This document shows positions 17,660 to 26,220 of a stretch of DNA of 64,000 bases, one piece after another. Each line of letters opens with the position of its first letter. Position 1 is the first letter of the stretch. The stretch is from contig NZ_JAPKND010000001.1 of the NCBI RefSeq assembly GCF_026344035.1, positions 62,001 through 126,000 on the forward strand, given 5' to 3'. The translations under genes were made by a program, and so were the position numbers. The DNA is from Alcaligenes endophyticus. Lineage in GTDB: Bacteria; Pseudomonadota; Gammaproteobacteria; Burkholderiales; Burkholderiaceae_B. The notes below the pieces were generated by a model, which saw nothing but the letters and a program-made list of their open reading frames with translations, had not been told where the DNA came from and made no database searches.

Positions 17660-19075
17660 TTAGCGCGTTTTTGTGCACAGCTCACGTGGCTGAATCAATT
17701 GATCAGCACGCAAAGCCTCATTCAATTCCTCTTCGCTCATCAAGCCACGCTGCAGCACCACGTCACGAATATTACGATCAGTGCTAAATGCCTCCGTTGC
17801 CACAGCTGTTGCTGCCTTGTAGCCAATATAAGGATTCAATGCCGCTACCAATGCAATAGAACGCTCAATGTTCTGCTCCAAGCAATCACGGTTAGCCGTA
17901 ATTCCTGTAACACAGAACTCAGTAAGAGTATGGCAAGCATTTTCCAATAACTTCATACTGCGTAACAAGGAGTGTGCAATAACAGGCTCAAAAGCGTTCA
18001 ACTGCAATTGACCCGCCTCGACAGCCATGGTTACCGTGGCATCTGCACCAACAATTTCAAAGGCAACTTGGTTCACCACCTCGGGGATTACCGGGTTGAC
18101 CTTGCCCGGCATAATAGACGAGCCCGCTTGTACGGCAGGTAGATTAATTTCGCAAAAGCCAGAGCGTGGGCCGCTAGACAACAAACGCAGGTCATTACAA
18201 ATTTTCGACAGTTTCACGGCGGCTCGTTTCAAAACACCCGAAACATGCAAAAAGCCACCGCAGTCTTGTGTCGCTTCGATCAGGTCCTCGGCCGACACAA
18301 ACGGCACACCGGATACTTTCGCCAACTCTTGTACCGCTATGGCTGCGTAAGCGGGATGAGTACAAATACCTGTACCAATCGCTGTACCACCTAAGTTGAC
18401 ATCACACATTAACTCGCGCGATTGCTTCAAACGCACGATATCCTCGTTAATGCTCACAGCGAAAGCTTTGAACTCTTGACCTAAAGTCATAGGAACGGCG
18501 TCTTGTAGCTGCGTACGACCCAGTTTCAAGTGGTCGTTAAATTCCTGCGCCTTGTTTAAAAACGCATCACGCAAAATCGTCATCGCATCAAAGACGGGGT
18601 CTAAAGAACGATATACAGCTAAATGCAAAGCAGTGGGATACACGTCATTCGTGCTCTGCGCCATATTAATGTCATCGTTAGGGTGTAAGTACTGATACTC
18701 ACCACGCTTATGACCCATGCTTTCCAAGGCTAAATTACAAATCACCTCGTTAGCATTCATGTTTGTCGATGTACCTGCACCGCCCTGAATCATGTCAACC
18801 ACGAATTGCTCATGTAAAGCACCATCGGTAATTGCTTTACATGCTGTCACGATAGCATTGCGCTTGGCTTCGTTTAAATGACCCAGTTGATAATTCGCCT
18901 CGGCAGCTGCCTGTTTCACCATTGCCAAGGCTTTAATCAGTTCCGGATAGGTAGAAATTGGGGTACCTGTGATGTGGAAGTTTTCTTTCGCACGTAGCGT
19001 GTGCACACCATAATAAGCCTCGTTAGGTACCTCGCGGTCACCCAACAAATCATGTTCGGTACGGAACTGACTCAT
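17660..19075 (-). CDS. aspA: aspartate ammonia-lyase
   Basis: A 471-residue enzyme of the fumarase/aspartase superfamily that converts L-aspartate to fumarate and ammonia. Motifs: GGAGTSTNMNANEVICNLA (about 100-118), the TNDVYPTALHLA block, GRTQLQDAVP, and the superfamily signature GSSIMPGKVNPVIPE that carries the flexible catalytic loop with its serine. GTAIGTGICTHP also fits aspartase. Length and start are typical, and AAGGAA lies upstream of the ATG. It is monocistronic between the terminator and a long upstream spacer. Fumarase C is a less likely alternative. Confidence 0.93.
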   Translation of the reverse strand: MSQFRTEHDLLGDREVPNEAYYGVHTLRAKENFHITGTPISTYPELIKALAMVKQAAAEANYQLGHLNEAKRNAIVTACKAITDGALHEQFVVDMIQGGAGTSTNMNANEVICNLALESMGHKRGEYQYLHPNDDINMAQSTNDVYPTALHLAVYRSLDPVFDAMTILRDAFLNKAQEFNDHLKLGRTQLQDAVPMTLGQEFKAFAVSINEDIVRLKQSRELMCDVNLGGTAIGTGICTHPAYAAIAVQELAKVSGVPFVSAEDLIEATQDCGGFLHVSGVLKRAAVKLSKICNDLRLLSSGPRSGFCEINLPAVQAGSSIMPGKVNPVIPEVVNQVAFEIVGADATVTMAVEAGQLQLNAFEPVIAHSLLRSMKLLENACHTLTEFCVTGITANRDCLEQNIERSIALVAALNPYIGYKAATAVATEAFSTDRNIRDVVLQRGLMSEEELNEALRADQLIQPRELCTKTR

Positions 19076-19702
19076 AATTCCAAAATTTCCTTAAATAGCA
19101 AAATATCTCTGTGGGACTACTTTCCTGTACAGGTTCTAACGCATAAAAGCCCTGCCGCTTCAATAGCAATGCAGGGCTTTACACTGCAGAAGCCCAACCC
19201 AAATGCGGATAGCATCGGTGCTTCTGTATTGTGCGCATACCATGGGGTGCTGGTAGCATTTCTAAAACCTCTAGCAAGCAAACCTGAGCTTGCATACCTT
19301 TTGCAATGACGCATGTTCATATACATAGCTGTACGCATATTGTACGACCTCGAGCCCCAAGCCCCGCATGTTTATTGCGTATGAGCGGTAAAAACCGCTG
19401 CAGATCTGAACCTACTCTTTTAGCGCTCACCTCTATAGTAGTCTGGAAAAGGCGAAAACCGCCACATCCCGCTTTTTTACAGTAGTTCAAGAGCGATAAG
19501 ATAAACTTAAGAAATTGTTGCTGAGACGCATCATTTCACCTTTGCAAAAAGCAAAAAACCATCTGCTGTCCCACGTGCAAATGCCGGCCACAAGCAAAAC
19601 ATATCTTGGTATGTTACGGCATAGAGCTCGATGCGAAGACGCTAAGCAAGCCACTAAACACGTATACTATGAGACATTAGTTACGTTTTACTGCCCCATG
19701 CT
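19076..19702. other. 627-base spacer with several hairpins, no gene recognised
   Basis: This stretch upstream of aspA has no convincing protein gene. It holds three hairpins. AAAGCCCTGC/GCAGGGCTTT (19146-19155 and 19171-19180, 15-base loop) ends in TTTTAT on the minus strand. AGCGGT/ACCGCT (19384-19389 and 19394-19399) is short. GGCG/CGCC (19451-19454 and 19460-19463) is followed by TTTT on the minus strand. The pattern would fit a leader or a small RNA read on the minus strand towards aspA, but I recognise no known RNA family. A short minus-strand frame at 19117-19338 looks random. Confidence 0.4.
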
Positions 19703-20308
19703 ATGGATGATCGTGTTGCCCAAGCTTTACAAAAATGGCCCAACGTACCGCATGTTTATGGCTACGTGTCGTTATGCGAGCAAGGTTGCTGGCGGCTACA
19801 TCCTGACGGCCAAGCCATGTCCTTACCTCATCAAGCTGGCTTAGCCATAGAAAAAAGCACTATTGTTCATTTTTTTAATCGTCACTACATGGCTGACGAA
19901 CAAGGGCAATGGTTTATACAGAATGGACCTCAGCGGGTCTATGTGCGCCTTGATGCTGCACCCTATATTTTACGTACAGGCACCGAGCCCCATCTCATAT
20001 ATACCCATAACCAGTTACTAGTGGAGCAAATTCATGCTTGGTACGTTGACTCCAAGGGTAGGCTCTATGCCAGTACCAACCTAGGTGCAGGCTTGGTGCA
20101 AGGCCGTGACGTTGCCGCCTTACTGGCGCAACTCCATACTCCTACCGGCCTGTTAGAAGACTACTTGCTCAATGGCCCCCCCTACCCTGAGGCAGGGCCA
20201 ACTATCTTTACCCAGCACTATACTCACGCCGCCCCTCTTTTTTTCTATACTGATGATTCGGTATTACTAGAAAAGCTCGCGTATATTGCTTGCCCACAAG
20301 CCTCGTAA
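19703..20308 (+). CDS. conserved hypothetical protein (DUF-type)
   Basis: A 201-residue soluble protein with no signal peptide or membrane helix. The middle is rich in aromatic and beta-prone stretches (GQWFIQNGPQRVYVRLDAAP, then LIYTHNQLL), and it ends in YTDDSVLLEKLAYIACP. I do not recognise a catalytic motif. A gene of this kind just upstream of a Nudix hydrolase and aat seems to be a conserved arrangement in Bordetella-like bacteria, from memory and unchecked. It leads an apparent operon with the Nudix gene, aat, bpt and pyrD. Confidence 0.7.
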   Translation: MDDRVAQALQKWPNVPHVYGYVSLCEQGCWRLHPDGQAMSLPHQAGLAIEKSTIVHFFNRHYMADEQGQWFIQNGPQRVYVRLDAAPYILRTGTEPHLIYTHNQLLVEQIHAWYVDSKGRLYASTNLGAGLVQGRDVAALLAQLHTPTGLLEDYLLNGPPYPEAGPTIFTQHYTHAAPLFFYTDDSVLLEKLAYIACPQAS

Positions 20309-20327
20309 ATTCAGTAGAATCATTTGC

Positions 20328-20924
20328 ATGACTCAACCACAGCCACCCGTCCCGTCCTTTTACTTTCCCGCGCCCCGCAGCCAAACATATTGCAGCCAAT
20401 GCGGCAGCAAGTTAAGCCGCCTCATCCCCGACGATGACAATCGGATGCGTGATGTGTGTACGCATTGTGGCGCAGTTCACTATCAAAATCCTCGCAACGT
20501 GGTGGGCATAGTCCCTATTTGGGAAAACAAGATATTGCTCTGCCGACGCGCTATAGAGCCTCGCTTTAATACGTGGACCTTACCAGCCGGCTTTATGGAG
20601 CTCAACGAAACCCTATCCGAGGGGGCTTTGCGCGAAATGAATGAAGAGGCGGGCGCATTGGTCGAACTAGGGCAGCTATTTACCGTCATCAGCGTCCCCT
20701 ACGCCGAGCAAGTACATGTTTATTATCTTGCAAAAGTGCTGAGTCCTGCACTCGACCCTGGTCCTGAAACCCTAGAGGCACGCTTCTTTGAGCTGGATGA
20801 AATCCCTTGGGACCAGCTTGCCTTTCGTACCGTCAGCGCCACCTTAGAGCGCTACCTAACTGACCAAAAAAATGGGCAATTTGGCATCCATGAGTTCGAC
20901 ATGGCCCCGCAAACTAGCGTGTAA
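20328..20924 (+). CDS. Nudix hydrolase with N-terminal zinc ribbon
   Basis: A 198-residue protein. The zinc ribbon has two Cys pairs (CSQCG and CTHCG, about residues 25-46). The Nudix box runs from G to G in GFMELNETLSEGALREMN plus EEAGA and binds the metal that hydrolyses a nucleoside-diphosphate-linked substrate. The architecture resembles NudC-like or ADP-ribose pyrophosphatase-type proteins, but the SQPWPFPxS motif of NADH pyrophosphatase is absent, so the substrate is unclear. ATG 20328 starts 19 bases after the previous stop. It ends two bases before aat. Confidence 0.88.
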   Translation: MTQPQPPVPSFYFPAPRSQTYCSQCGSKLSRLIPDDDNRMRDVCTHCGAVHYQNPRNVVGIVPIWENKILLCRRAIEPRFNTWTLPAGFMELNETLSEGALREMNEEAGALVELGQLFTVISVPYAEQVHVYYLAKVLSPALDPGPETLEARFFELDEIPWDQLAFRTVSATLERYLTDQKNGQFGIHEFDMAPQTSV

Positions 20925-20926
20925 GC

Positions 20927-21673
20927 ATGAGTGTGGTATGGGTACAGCCTGAAGAATCACTGCCATTGGCGCAATCGGCCAATGAGTATGGCTTAGTCGC
21001 TGCTGGGTTAGATCTTAGCCCACAGCGCCTTTACGATGCCTACAGAGAGGGCTTGTTTCCTTGGTATAACAGCGGCGACCCCGTCTTATGGTGGTCTACC
21101 GATCCACGCATGGTGCTCTACACTCACAAATTGCACCTTTCGCGCTCATTACAAAAAAAAATCCGCCAAATACAGCGTGCAGAACATACGGAAAACGCCG
21201 TCATACAAGTCAGTTGCAACCTTGCCTTTCGAGCTGTCATTGAAGCTTGTGCCAGTAGCCGAGCTGAAACAGGAGGCACGTGGATTAGTGAGGACATCAT
21301 CAACGTCTATCACGCCATGCACCAACAAGGCTTTGCACACAGCATAGAAACCTGGGTAGACGGCGAGCTGGCGGGTGGACTTTACGGCATGAACATCGGA
21401 GGAGTATTTTTTGGTGAGTCTATGTTTGCCTATAAAACCGATGCTAGCAAAATCAGCCTTGTTTATTTAGTCGATATCTTGCAACGTGCTGGCCTACCCA
21501 TCATTGATTGCCAACAAGAAACTGCTCACTTAGCCAGCTTAGGCGCAGAACCCATTGCACGCGCTCAGTTTATTGAGCAGCTCTATCTGCTACGCGATCA
21601 ACCCCAACGGCAATGGCCTACTGGGTATTTACGCTATGGACAAACCCGCTTAGGAAATGCAACCAGCTTGTAG
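20927..21673 (+). CDS. aat: leucyl/phenylalanyl-tRNA--protein transferase
   Basis: A 248-residue cytoplasmic enzyme that adds Leu or Phe to proteins with N-terminal Arg or Lys, making them ClpAP substrates in the N-end rule. Family motifs: YREGLFPWYNSGDPVLWWS, DPRMVL, ETGGTWI, GELAGGLYGM with FGESMFAYKTDASK, and the DCQQETAHLASLGA block. Length and start are standard. It precedes bpt, the second N-end-rule transferase. Confidence 0.95.
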   Translation: MSVVWVQPEESLPLAQSANEYGLVAAGLDLSPQRLYDAYREGLFPWYNSGDPVLWWSTDPRMVLYTHKLHLSRSLQKKIRQIQRAEHTENAVIQVSCNLAFRAVIEACASSRAETGGTWISEDIINVYHAMHQQGFAHSIETWVDGELAGGLYGMNIGGVFFGESMFAYKTDASKISLVYLVDILQRAGLPIIDCQQETAHLASLGAEPIARAQFIEQLYLLRDQPQRQWPTGYLRYGQTRLGNATSL

Positions 21674-21717
21674 CAGGTGATACACTGAAATGTGGCCTGA
21701 TTTTTGTGTATGTCAGT

Positions 21718-22440
21718 ATGAGCTTAACCAAACCAACGCCTTTGCAGGACCTGCAATTCTACAGCACGGCAAGTTACCCCTGCAGTTACTTGACCAATAA
21801 GCAGGCGCGCTCATTGGTGGCAACCCCTGCCCACCTCATTACTCCGTCTCTGTATACTGGCTTGGTACATAAAGGGTTCCGGCGCAGTGGCACCTTCACT
21901 TACCGCCCTTATTGTGATCAATGCCAAGCTTGTATTCCCATCCGTTGCCATGCTCCGCAACACGAGCCCAATCGCACGCAACGTAAAGTATGGAAACAGC
22001 ACCAGCACTTACAAACCAATATCCTGCCCCTACAGTGGAACCCCGAACACTACGAGCTTTATCACCGCTATCAAAAGGCTAGGCACGCGGGCGCTGGTAT
22101 GGATGAAGACAACCAAACCCAATATGCTCAATTTCTTTTGCATAGCCATATCGATTCCCGTTTGCTTGAGTTTCGCGACTCAACGGGAGTGCTGAAAATT
22201 GTCTCTATTATCGATATTCTGGAAGACGGCCTTTCAGCTGTTTATACGTTTTTCGATACAGACCCCAAAGCCAGCTATGGTGTGTATGCCATACTATGGC
22301 AGCTCGACTACTGTCGCCAGCATGAACTGCCCTGGCTGTATTTAGGGTATTGGATCGCAGAAAGTCGTAAAATGGCTTATAAAATTGGCTATCGTCCTTA
22401 CCAGTTGCTCCGAAACGGACACTGGGAGTGGCCTGCTTAA
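21718..22440 (+). CDS. bpt: aspartate/glutamate leucyltransferase
   Basis: A 240-residue ATE-family enzyme that transfers Leu from Leu-tRNA to N-terminal Asp or Glu. It has the N-terminal Cys cluster (YRPYCDQCQACIPIRC), the block YTFFDTDP and the end region WLYLGYWIAESRKMAYKIGY typical of the bacterial Bpt branch. I chose ATG 21718, since an in-frame start at 21613 would overlap aat and add unrelated residues. The aat-bpt pair supplies both N-end-rule taggers. Confidence 0.92.
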   Translation: MSLTKPTPLQDLQFYSTASYPCSYLTNKQARSLVATPAHLITPSLYTGLVHKGFRRSGTFTYRPYCDQCQACIPIRCHAPQHEPNRTQRKVWKQHQHLQTNILPLQWNPEHYELYHRYQKARHAGAGMDEDNQTQYAQFLLHSHIDSRLLEFRDSTGVLKIVSIIDILEDGLSAVYTFFDTDPKASYGVYAILWQLDYCRQHELPWLYLGYWIAESRKMAYKIGYRPYQLLRNGHWEWPA

Positions 22441-22461
22441 CCCTCTCATCTTTATCTACCC

Positions 22462-23496
22462 ATGTCCGCTTTATTTAGCTTGTATCCCTTGGCGCGTCAG
22501 TTGTTGTTCAGCATCGATGCTGAAAAGGCTCATAACCTTACACTCAAAAGCCTAGGCTGCAGCCAAGGTATACCCATACTAGGTTCTTTGCTAAAAAATA
22601 ATTTATCAAAACCAATAGAGCTGATGGGCATGTCACTACGCAACCCCGTAGGGTTAGCGGCTGGCTTAGATAAAAACGGCGCCCACATTGATGCCCTAGG
22701 AGCATTAGGCTTTGGCTTTGTAGAGGTTGGCACCGTCACGCCCAAAGCGCAACCCGGCAATCCCAAGCCGCGCTTGTTTCGTCTCCCACAAGCCAATAGC
22801 CTGATTAACCGCTTTGGTTTTAATAACGACGGTTTAGACATTTTCATTCAAAATGTGCAGCAAAGTCAGTTCCGTCAGCAAGGTGGAATATTGGGGCTTA
22901 ACATAGGTAAAAATGCTGCTACTCCTATAGAGCACGCCAGCCAAGACTACTTAATTGGTCTACGTGCAGTGTACCCACATGCTGATTACGTCACTATAAA
23001 TATTTCGTCTCCAAACACGGAGAACTTACGCAGCTTACAAGGTCAAGATGAACTAAGCCTGTTGTTGGCTGCTGTCCAAAAAGAGCGTCAAGCACTTGCT
23101 GACAAACATGGCAAACACGTACCCATCGTATTGAAAATTGCCCCTGATCTAACTGAAGCACAAATTGATGCTGTCGCCGATACCCTACCCACTTTCGGCC
23201 TAGATGGCGTGATAGCGACCAATACCACTTTGTCACGCGAAGCAGTACAAGGGCTTGAACATAGCCAAGAACAGGGTGGCTTATCTGGCCCCCCGGTACA
23301 TCAGCTATCTTTGCACGTCATTCGCCGTCTACGCGCTAAGCTAGGCCACGACTTCGCTATTATTGGTGTAGGGGGTATAGAGTCGGGACAACAGGCACGA
23401 GAAAAAATTGCCGCAGGTGCTAACGCCATACAACTTTACACGGGCCTTATTTATAAAGGCCCCGCCTTAGTGCAAGAGTGCGTTCAAGCACTGTAA
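22462..23496 (+). CDS. pyrD: dihydroorotate dehydrogenase (quinone), class 2
   Basis: A 344-residue FMN enzyme of pyrimidine synthesis that passes electrons from dihydroorotate to the quinone pool. The amphipathic N-terminal helix of the membrane-bound class 2 enzyme is present (about 1-40). Motifs: [40 protein letters not shown], the catalytic Ser in [12 protein letters not shown], and [14 protein letters not shown] for the FMN phosphate. It is the last gene of the run and is followed by a strong terminator. Confidence 0.95.
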   Translation: MSALFSLYPLARQLLFSIDAEKAHNLTLKSLGCSQGIPILGSLLKNNLSKPIELMGMSLRNPVGLAAGLDKNGAHIDALGALGFGFVEVGTVTPKAQPGNPKPRLFRLPQANSLINRFGFNNDGLDIFIQNVQQSQFRQQGGILGLNIGKNAATPIEHASQDYLIGLRAVYPHADYVTINISSPNTENLRSLQGQDELSLLLAAVQKERQALADKHGKHVPIVLKIAPDLTEAQIDAVADTLPTFGLDGVIATNTTLSREAVQGLEHSQEQGGLSGPPVHQLSLHVIRRLRAKLGHDFAIIGVGGIESGQQAREKIAAGANAIQLYTGLIYKGPALVQECVQAL

Positions 23497-23498
23497 GC

Positions 23499-23526
23499 AA
23501 AAAGCCCAGCATATGCTGGGCTTTTT
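23499..23526. terminator. bidirectional terminator between pyrD and phasin
   Basis: An almost uninterrupted palindrome: AAAAAGCCCAGCA (23499-23511) and TGCTGGGCTTTTT (23514-23526). The A and T flanks make it work in both directions, suiting the two convergent genes. Confidence 0.9.
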
Positions 23527-23548
23527 ACTGTCAAGACGTTGTGCTGGC

Positions 23549-24166
23549 TTAGGCCGGACGACGAGGACTAACTTTAGCAGCTGCCTCAACGACGGGTGCC
23601 GTTGCTGCTTCAACTACTTGATTGTGAGCCTCGGTAGCCTGAGCGGCTGCTTTCAAACCGGCGTTAGCGGCGGCTTGCATATTGCTTTCTGCTACGTCAG
23701 CGGCTTGACGTGCTGCTTTCACTACAGTTTCAGCTGCATTACTAGCGCTAGCAAAAGAAGACTTTAACAGTGCCACAGCACTTTCGCTACCTGTAGGTGC
23801 ATTTTTGGCTAATTGATCAATGGCTTCAGAGATTTGCTGCTGGCCTTGCGCAATCTGTGACTCTGCCATGCGAGACAGATTAACGTGCAGTTCAGAAACA
23901 ATGTCGTACACGTTTTTACCGTACTGCAGAGCTTGCTCGGCACTAGGCTGCACCACATTTTGCGATAACTCCACCACATCACGAGCGTCTTTCACGCTGG
24001 CAACTTGCTGCGAGCGCTCTGCTGCGTGTTGAAAAGAGTTACGTAACGTTGTGACGTTTAAGTCCACTAGTTTTTCGAAACCCTGAAACAGCTGACCTTG
24101 TATGGCCAAAAGATTATTCAACGCTGCTTTTTGGTTATCTAAGATATTTTGGGGGATTGCACTCAT
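23549..24166 (-). CDS. phaP: phasin family protein
   Basis: A 205-residue, Ala/Gln-rich helical protein that coats polyhydroxyalkanoate granules. The N-terminal half matches the phasin pattern, with LLAIQGQLFQGFEKLVDLNV, DVVELSQNVVQPSAEQALQY and a following amphipathic helix. The C-terminal third is an Ala-rich PhaF-like tail (AAANAGLKAAAQATEAHNQV). No phaC or phaR lies in the window. A sigma-70-like promoter overlaps several palindromes upstream, so expression is probably repressed when no polymer is present, as is known for PhaR-type control. Confidence 0.88.
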   Translation of the reverse strand: MSAIPQNILDNQKAALNNLLAIQGQLFQGFEKLVDLNVTTLRNSFQHAAERSQQVASVKDARDVVELSQNVVQPSAEQALQYGKNVYDIVSELHVNLSRMAESQIAQGQQQISEAIDQLAKNAPTGSESAVALLKSSFASASNAAETVVKAARQAADVAESNMQAAANAGLKAAAQATEAHNQVVEAATAPVVEAAAKVSPRRPA

Positions 24167-24285
24167 GGTATTTCCTTTCCTAGAAGAGCCCGGATAGGGC
24201 TAGGTTTTAATAGGCTTTCGGTCAGAGAAGGCTAGGCTTCAGACTACAACAAGGCAAACCTTCTATGTTGCACCGCAACAATTCC

Positions 24286-24315
24286 AATGTAGACCATTTT
24301 GACTTGCCGTGTCAA
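24286..24315 (-). promoter_or_regulatory. probable sigma-70 promoter of the phasin gene
   Basis: On the minus strand TTGACA (24315-24310) and TACATT (24291-24286) are separated by 18 bases, about 120 bases upstream of the phasin start. The -35 box is perfect and the -10 box matches TATAAT at four positions. Confidence 0.55.
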
Positions 24316-24339
24316 GTCAATATTGCATTGCAGCAATAT
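24299..24339. promoter_or_regulatory. two adjacent palindromes at the phasin promoter, candidate operator
   Basis: TTGACTTG (24299-24306) pairs with CAAGTCAA (24313-24320). ATATTGC (24320-24326) pairs with GCAATAT (24333-24339) across ATTGCA. Both cover or abut the -35 region. The TGCAATGCAA-like core read on the minus strand resembles TGC/GCA-rich PHA-regulator sites. The regulator is not identified here. Confidence 0.5.
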
Positions 24340-24416
24340 AAGTAAAATTAGAACAATGATTTGTCGCTTTCAGTATACGGGCGGCGTATGACTTTATTAT
24401 TTCAAAGCCAAACTAT

Positions 24417-25223
24417 TTAGCCGCCGTATCCTAGCGTGGCGGAAATTTCTCCGGCTGTTTTCAAGAGCAATGGAATCCATTCATCGTGCATGCGTTCAGC
24501 TGGCGCCGATAAAGACAAACCTGCTAACAGTTTTCCGGTGTCGTCGTAAATCCCTGCTGCCAAACAGCGTACCCCTAGCTCTAGCTCTTCGTTGTCACGG
24601 GCATAACCATGGCGGCGTACCAAGGCCAGTTCTCGCTCGAGAGCGTCAATTTGCGTAATGCTATTGCGCGTTGCACCGGCTAAACCAGTGCGCATAACAT
24701 ATGCCCTTACTTGACGAGGCTCCCAGACAGATAAAAATAGTTTGCCTGTAGAGGTCAAATGCAATGGCGCATGGCCACCAATAGCCCGAACCACTTGCAT
24801 GCCAGAGCTTTCACTCCATGAGCGTTCTACGTAGACAATTTCATCGCCTTGCTGCAAAGACAGATTAACCGTTTGACCGGTTAACTTATGCAGATCATGC
24901 ATAGGCTCTATCGCGGCGGCACGGACGTTTAATCGACCTTTGACCAAAGAGCCTAATTCCAGCAGCCGCATACCCAACCTGTATAAACCACTATCGACGC
25001 GCTCAACGTAGCGACCCACCACTAAATCATTCAATATGCGATGAGTGGTAGAAGTATGTAAGCCTGTGGCTTTGGCCAGGTTTTTGAGTGCTACTGGCTC
25101 AGACTGACGAGCCAGTTCATCAAGCAGAATCATCGCTCGCTCTAAAACCTGTATGGATATTTGCTGTCCGTTCAAGGATTTAGTTGGAGTAGTAACGTTA
25201 TTTACCGTGCTGATTACTTTCAT
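24417..25223 (-). CDS. IclR-family transcriptional regulator
   Basis: A 268-residue regulator. The N-terminal winged helix (about 25-85) contains LKNLAKATGLHTSTTHRILN, and the C-terminal IclR ligand domain holds VNLSLQQGDEIVYVERSWS, LHLTSTGKLFLSVW and the closing block VRCLAAGIYDDTGKLLAGLSLSAP. Its position upstream of the divergence with none of its neighbours, and the motif it shares with the phasin promoter, hint at a link with PHA or acid metabolism, but the ligand is unknown. An AATTCC/GGAATT repeat overlaps its likely -10 region. Confidence 0.9.
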   Translation of the reverse strand: MKVISTVNNVTTPTKSLNGQQISIQVLERAMILLDELARQSEPVALKNLAKATGLHTSTTHRILNDLVVGRYVERVDSGLYRLGMRLLELGSLVKGRLNVRAAAIEPMHDLHKLTGQTVNLSLQQGDEIVYVERSWSESSGMQVVRAIGGHAPLHLTSTGKLFLSVWEPRQVRAYVMRTGLAGATRNSITQIDALERELALVRRHGYARDNEELELGVRCLAAGIYDDTGKLLAGLSLSAPAERMHDEWIPLLLKTAGEISATLGYGG

Positions 25224-25250
25224 TTTATGCTTTTATTGATGCGCCGCAAC

Positions 25251-25270
25251 AATTCCCATATTATGGAATT
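25251..25270. promoter_or_regulatory. inverted repeat at the IclR gene promoter
   Basis: AATTCC (25251-25256) and GGAATT (25265-25270) flank 8 bases and overlap a minus-strand TATAAT (25273-25268). IclR-family operators are short palindromes with TTCC/GGAA arms, so autoregulation is plausible. The left arm sits in CGCAACAATTCC, which also occurs in front of the phasin gene. Confidence 0.5.
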
Positions 25271-25289
25271 ATACACGCTGGAGCAAGCA

Positions 25290-26108
25290 TTATTTCTCCA
25301 AAGGCTGCAAACTTGCACCTAAAGTCTGTACCTCGGTACGTAAATACTCAAGGGCCGCAGCGGCTTGCTCGGGATTGCCTTTAACGCCTAACTCAATATG
25401 CGGCTGACCTGTAGGATCGCCTACACTAGGCAAACTAAAGGCCTTAATGTCAGGCCAGCGACGCTCAACCTCTAACAAAGTAGGCACCAAGCGTGACTCT
25501 GGTAAGTTGAACACTAGAAAAGAATGCTCAATATAAGGGCATTGATGCTGCAGAGCTTTATAGCGTGTATCTAAGGTCCACTCCATCATGGGCCAAGCCA
25601 TAACGGGGAAACCGGGCATAAAGGTATGGTTATTAATAAAAAAGCCAGGAATCTTATTGTAGGGATTAGGCACTATCTGTGCACCCACGGGAAACATACC
25701 CATTTGCAAACGTTGCTGATTTTCGGGCAAACTCATATCGCTACTGCCCTGCCCTTTGCGTTCATTATCGCGACAACGCTCAATAATAAGTTGCTCAGCC
25801 TCGGGATGCAAAGCCAGCTCTATGCCTAGCGCCGCGGCTGCGGCTTGGCGCGTTTGATCATCAGGCGTTGCCCCAATACCGCCACAACAAAAAACAATGT
25901 CTGGTGTAGCAAAGCTACGCTTGAGCACCTGAGCGATGTCATCGCGCTGATCCGATACAATTTCTGCCCCTTGCAAGCTCATGCCTCGCGCCCCAAGCAA
26001 GGCGATCAGTTTGCTTAAGTGCTTATCCTGCCGTCGGCCTGAAAGAATTTCATCTCCGACAATGATCAAACGAATCTTTTGTATAGCCTGATGACCTGCA
26101 TGCGACAT
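25290..26108 (-). CDS. CinA-like molybdopterin-binding-domain protein
   Basis: A 272-residue protein with the MoCF-biosynthesis (CinA N-terminal) domain: RLIIVGDEILSGRRQDKHLS at the start, then FCCGGIGATPDDQTRQAAA with the GG-GATPDD loop that binds a pterin or nucleotide. The C-terminal deamidase domain of full CinA is absent, so it is a YfaY/CinA-like short form. The ATG at 26108 has GGAAAG eight bases upstream; a start at 26195 would add 29 unrelated residues. The role is uncertain: NMN deamidation needs the missing domain, and ADP-ribose pyrophosphatase activity is known for this domain in some CinA proteins. Confidence 0.82.
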   Translation of the reverse strand: MSHAGHQAIQKIRLIIVGDEILSGRRQDKHLSKLIALLGARGMSLQGAEIVSDQRDDIAQVLKRSFATPDIVFCCGGIGATPDDQTRQAAAAALGIELALHPEAEQLIIERCRDNERKGQGSSDMSLPENQQRLQMGMFPVGAQIVPNPYNKIPGFFINNHTFMPGFPVMAWPMMEWTLDTRYKALQHQCPYIEHSFLVFNLPESRLVPTLLEVERRWPDIKAFSLPSVGDPTGQPHIELGVKGNPEQAAAALEYLRTEVQTLGASLQPLEK

Positions 26109-26220
26109 AATAGACTTTCCAAAGATACGCGGCGCCATGGCAGCGTGGTGGATACTGATGGATGAAATATAGCGCAGCTCACTCAAGTTGGCCATGCCAA
26201 GGAGGCGAATTTGTACGCGA

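Noticed and set aside
19117-19338. A 73-codon minus-strand frame upstream of aspA
   Set aside because: The sequence has no family-like pattern, and the terminator-like hairpin lies inside the frame.
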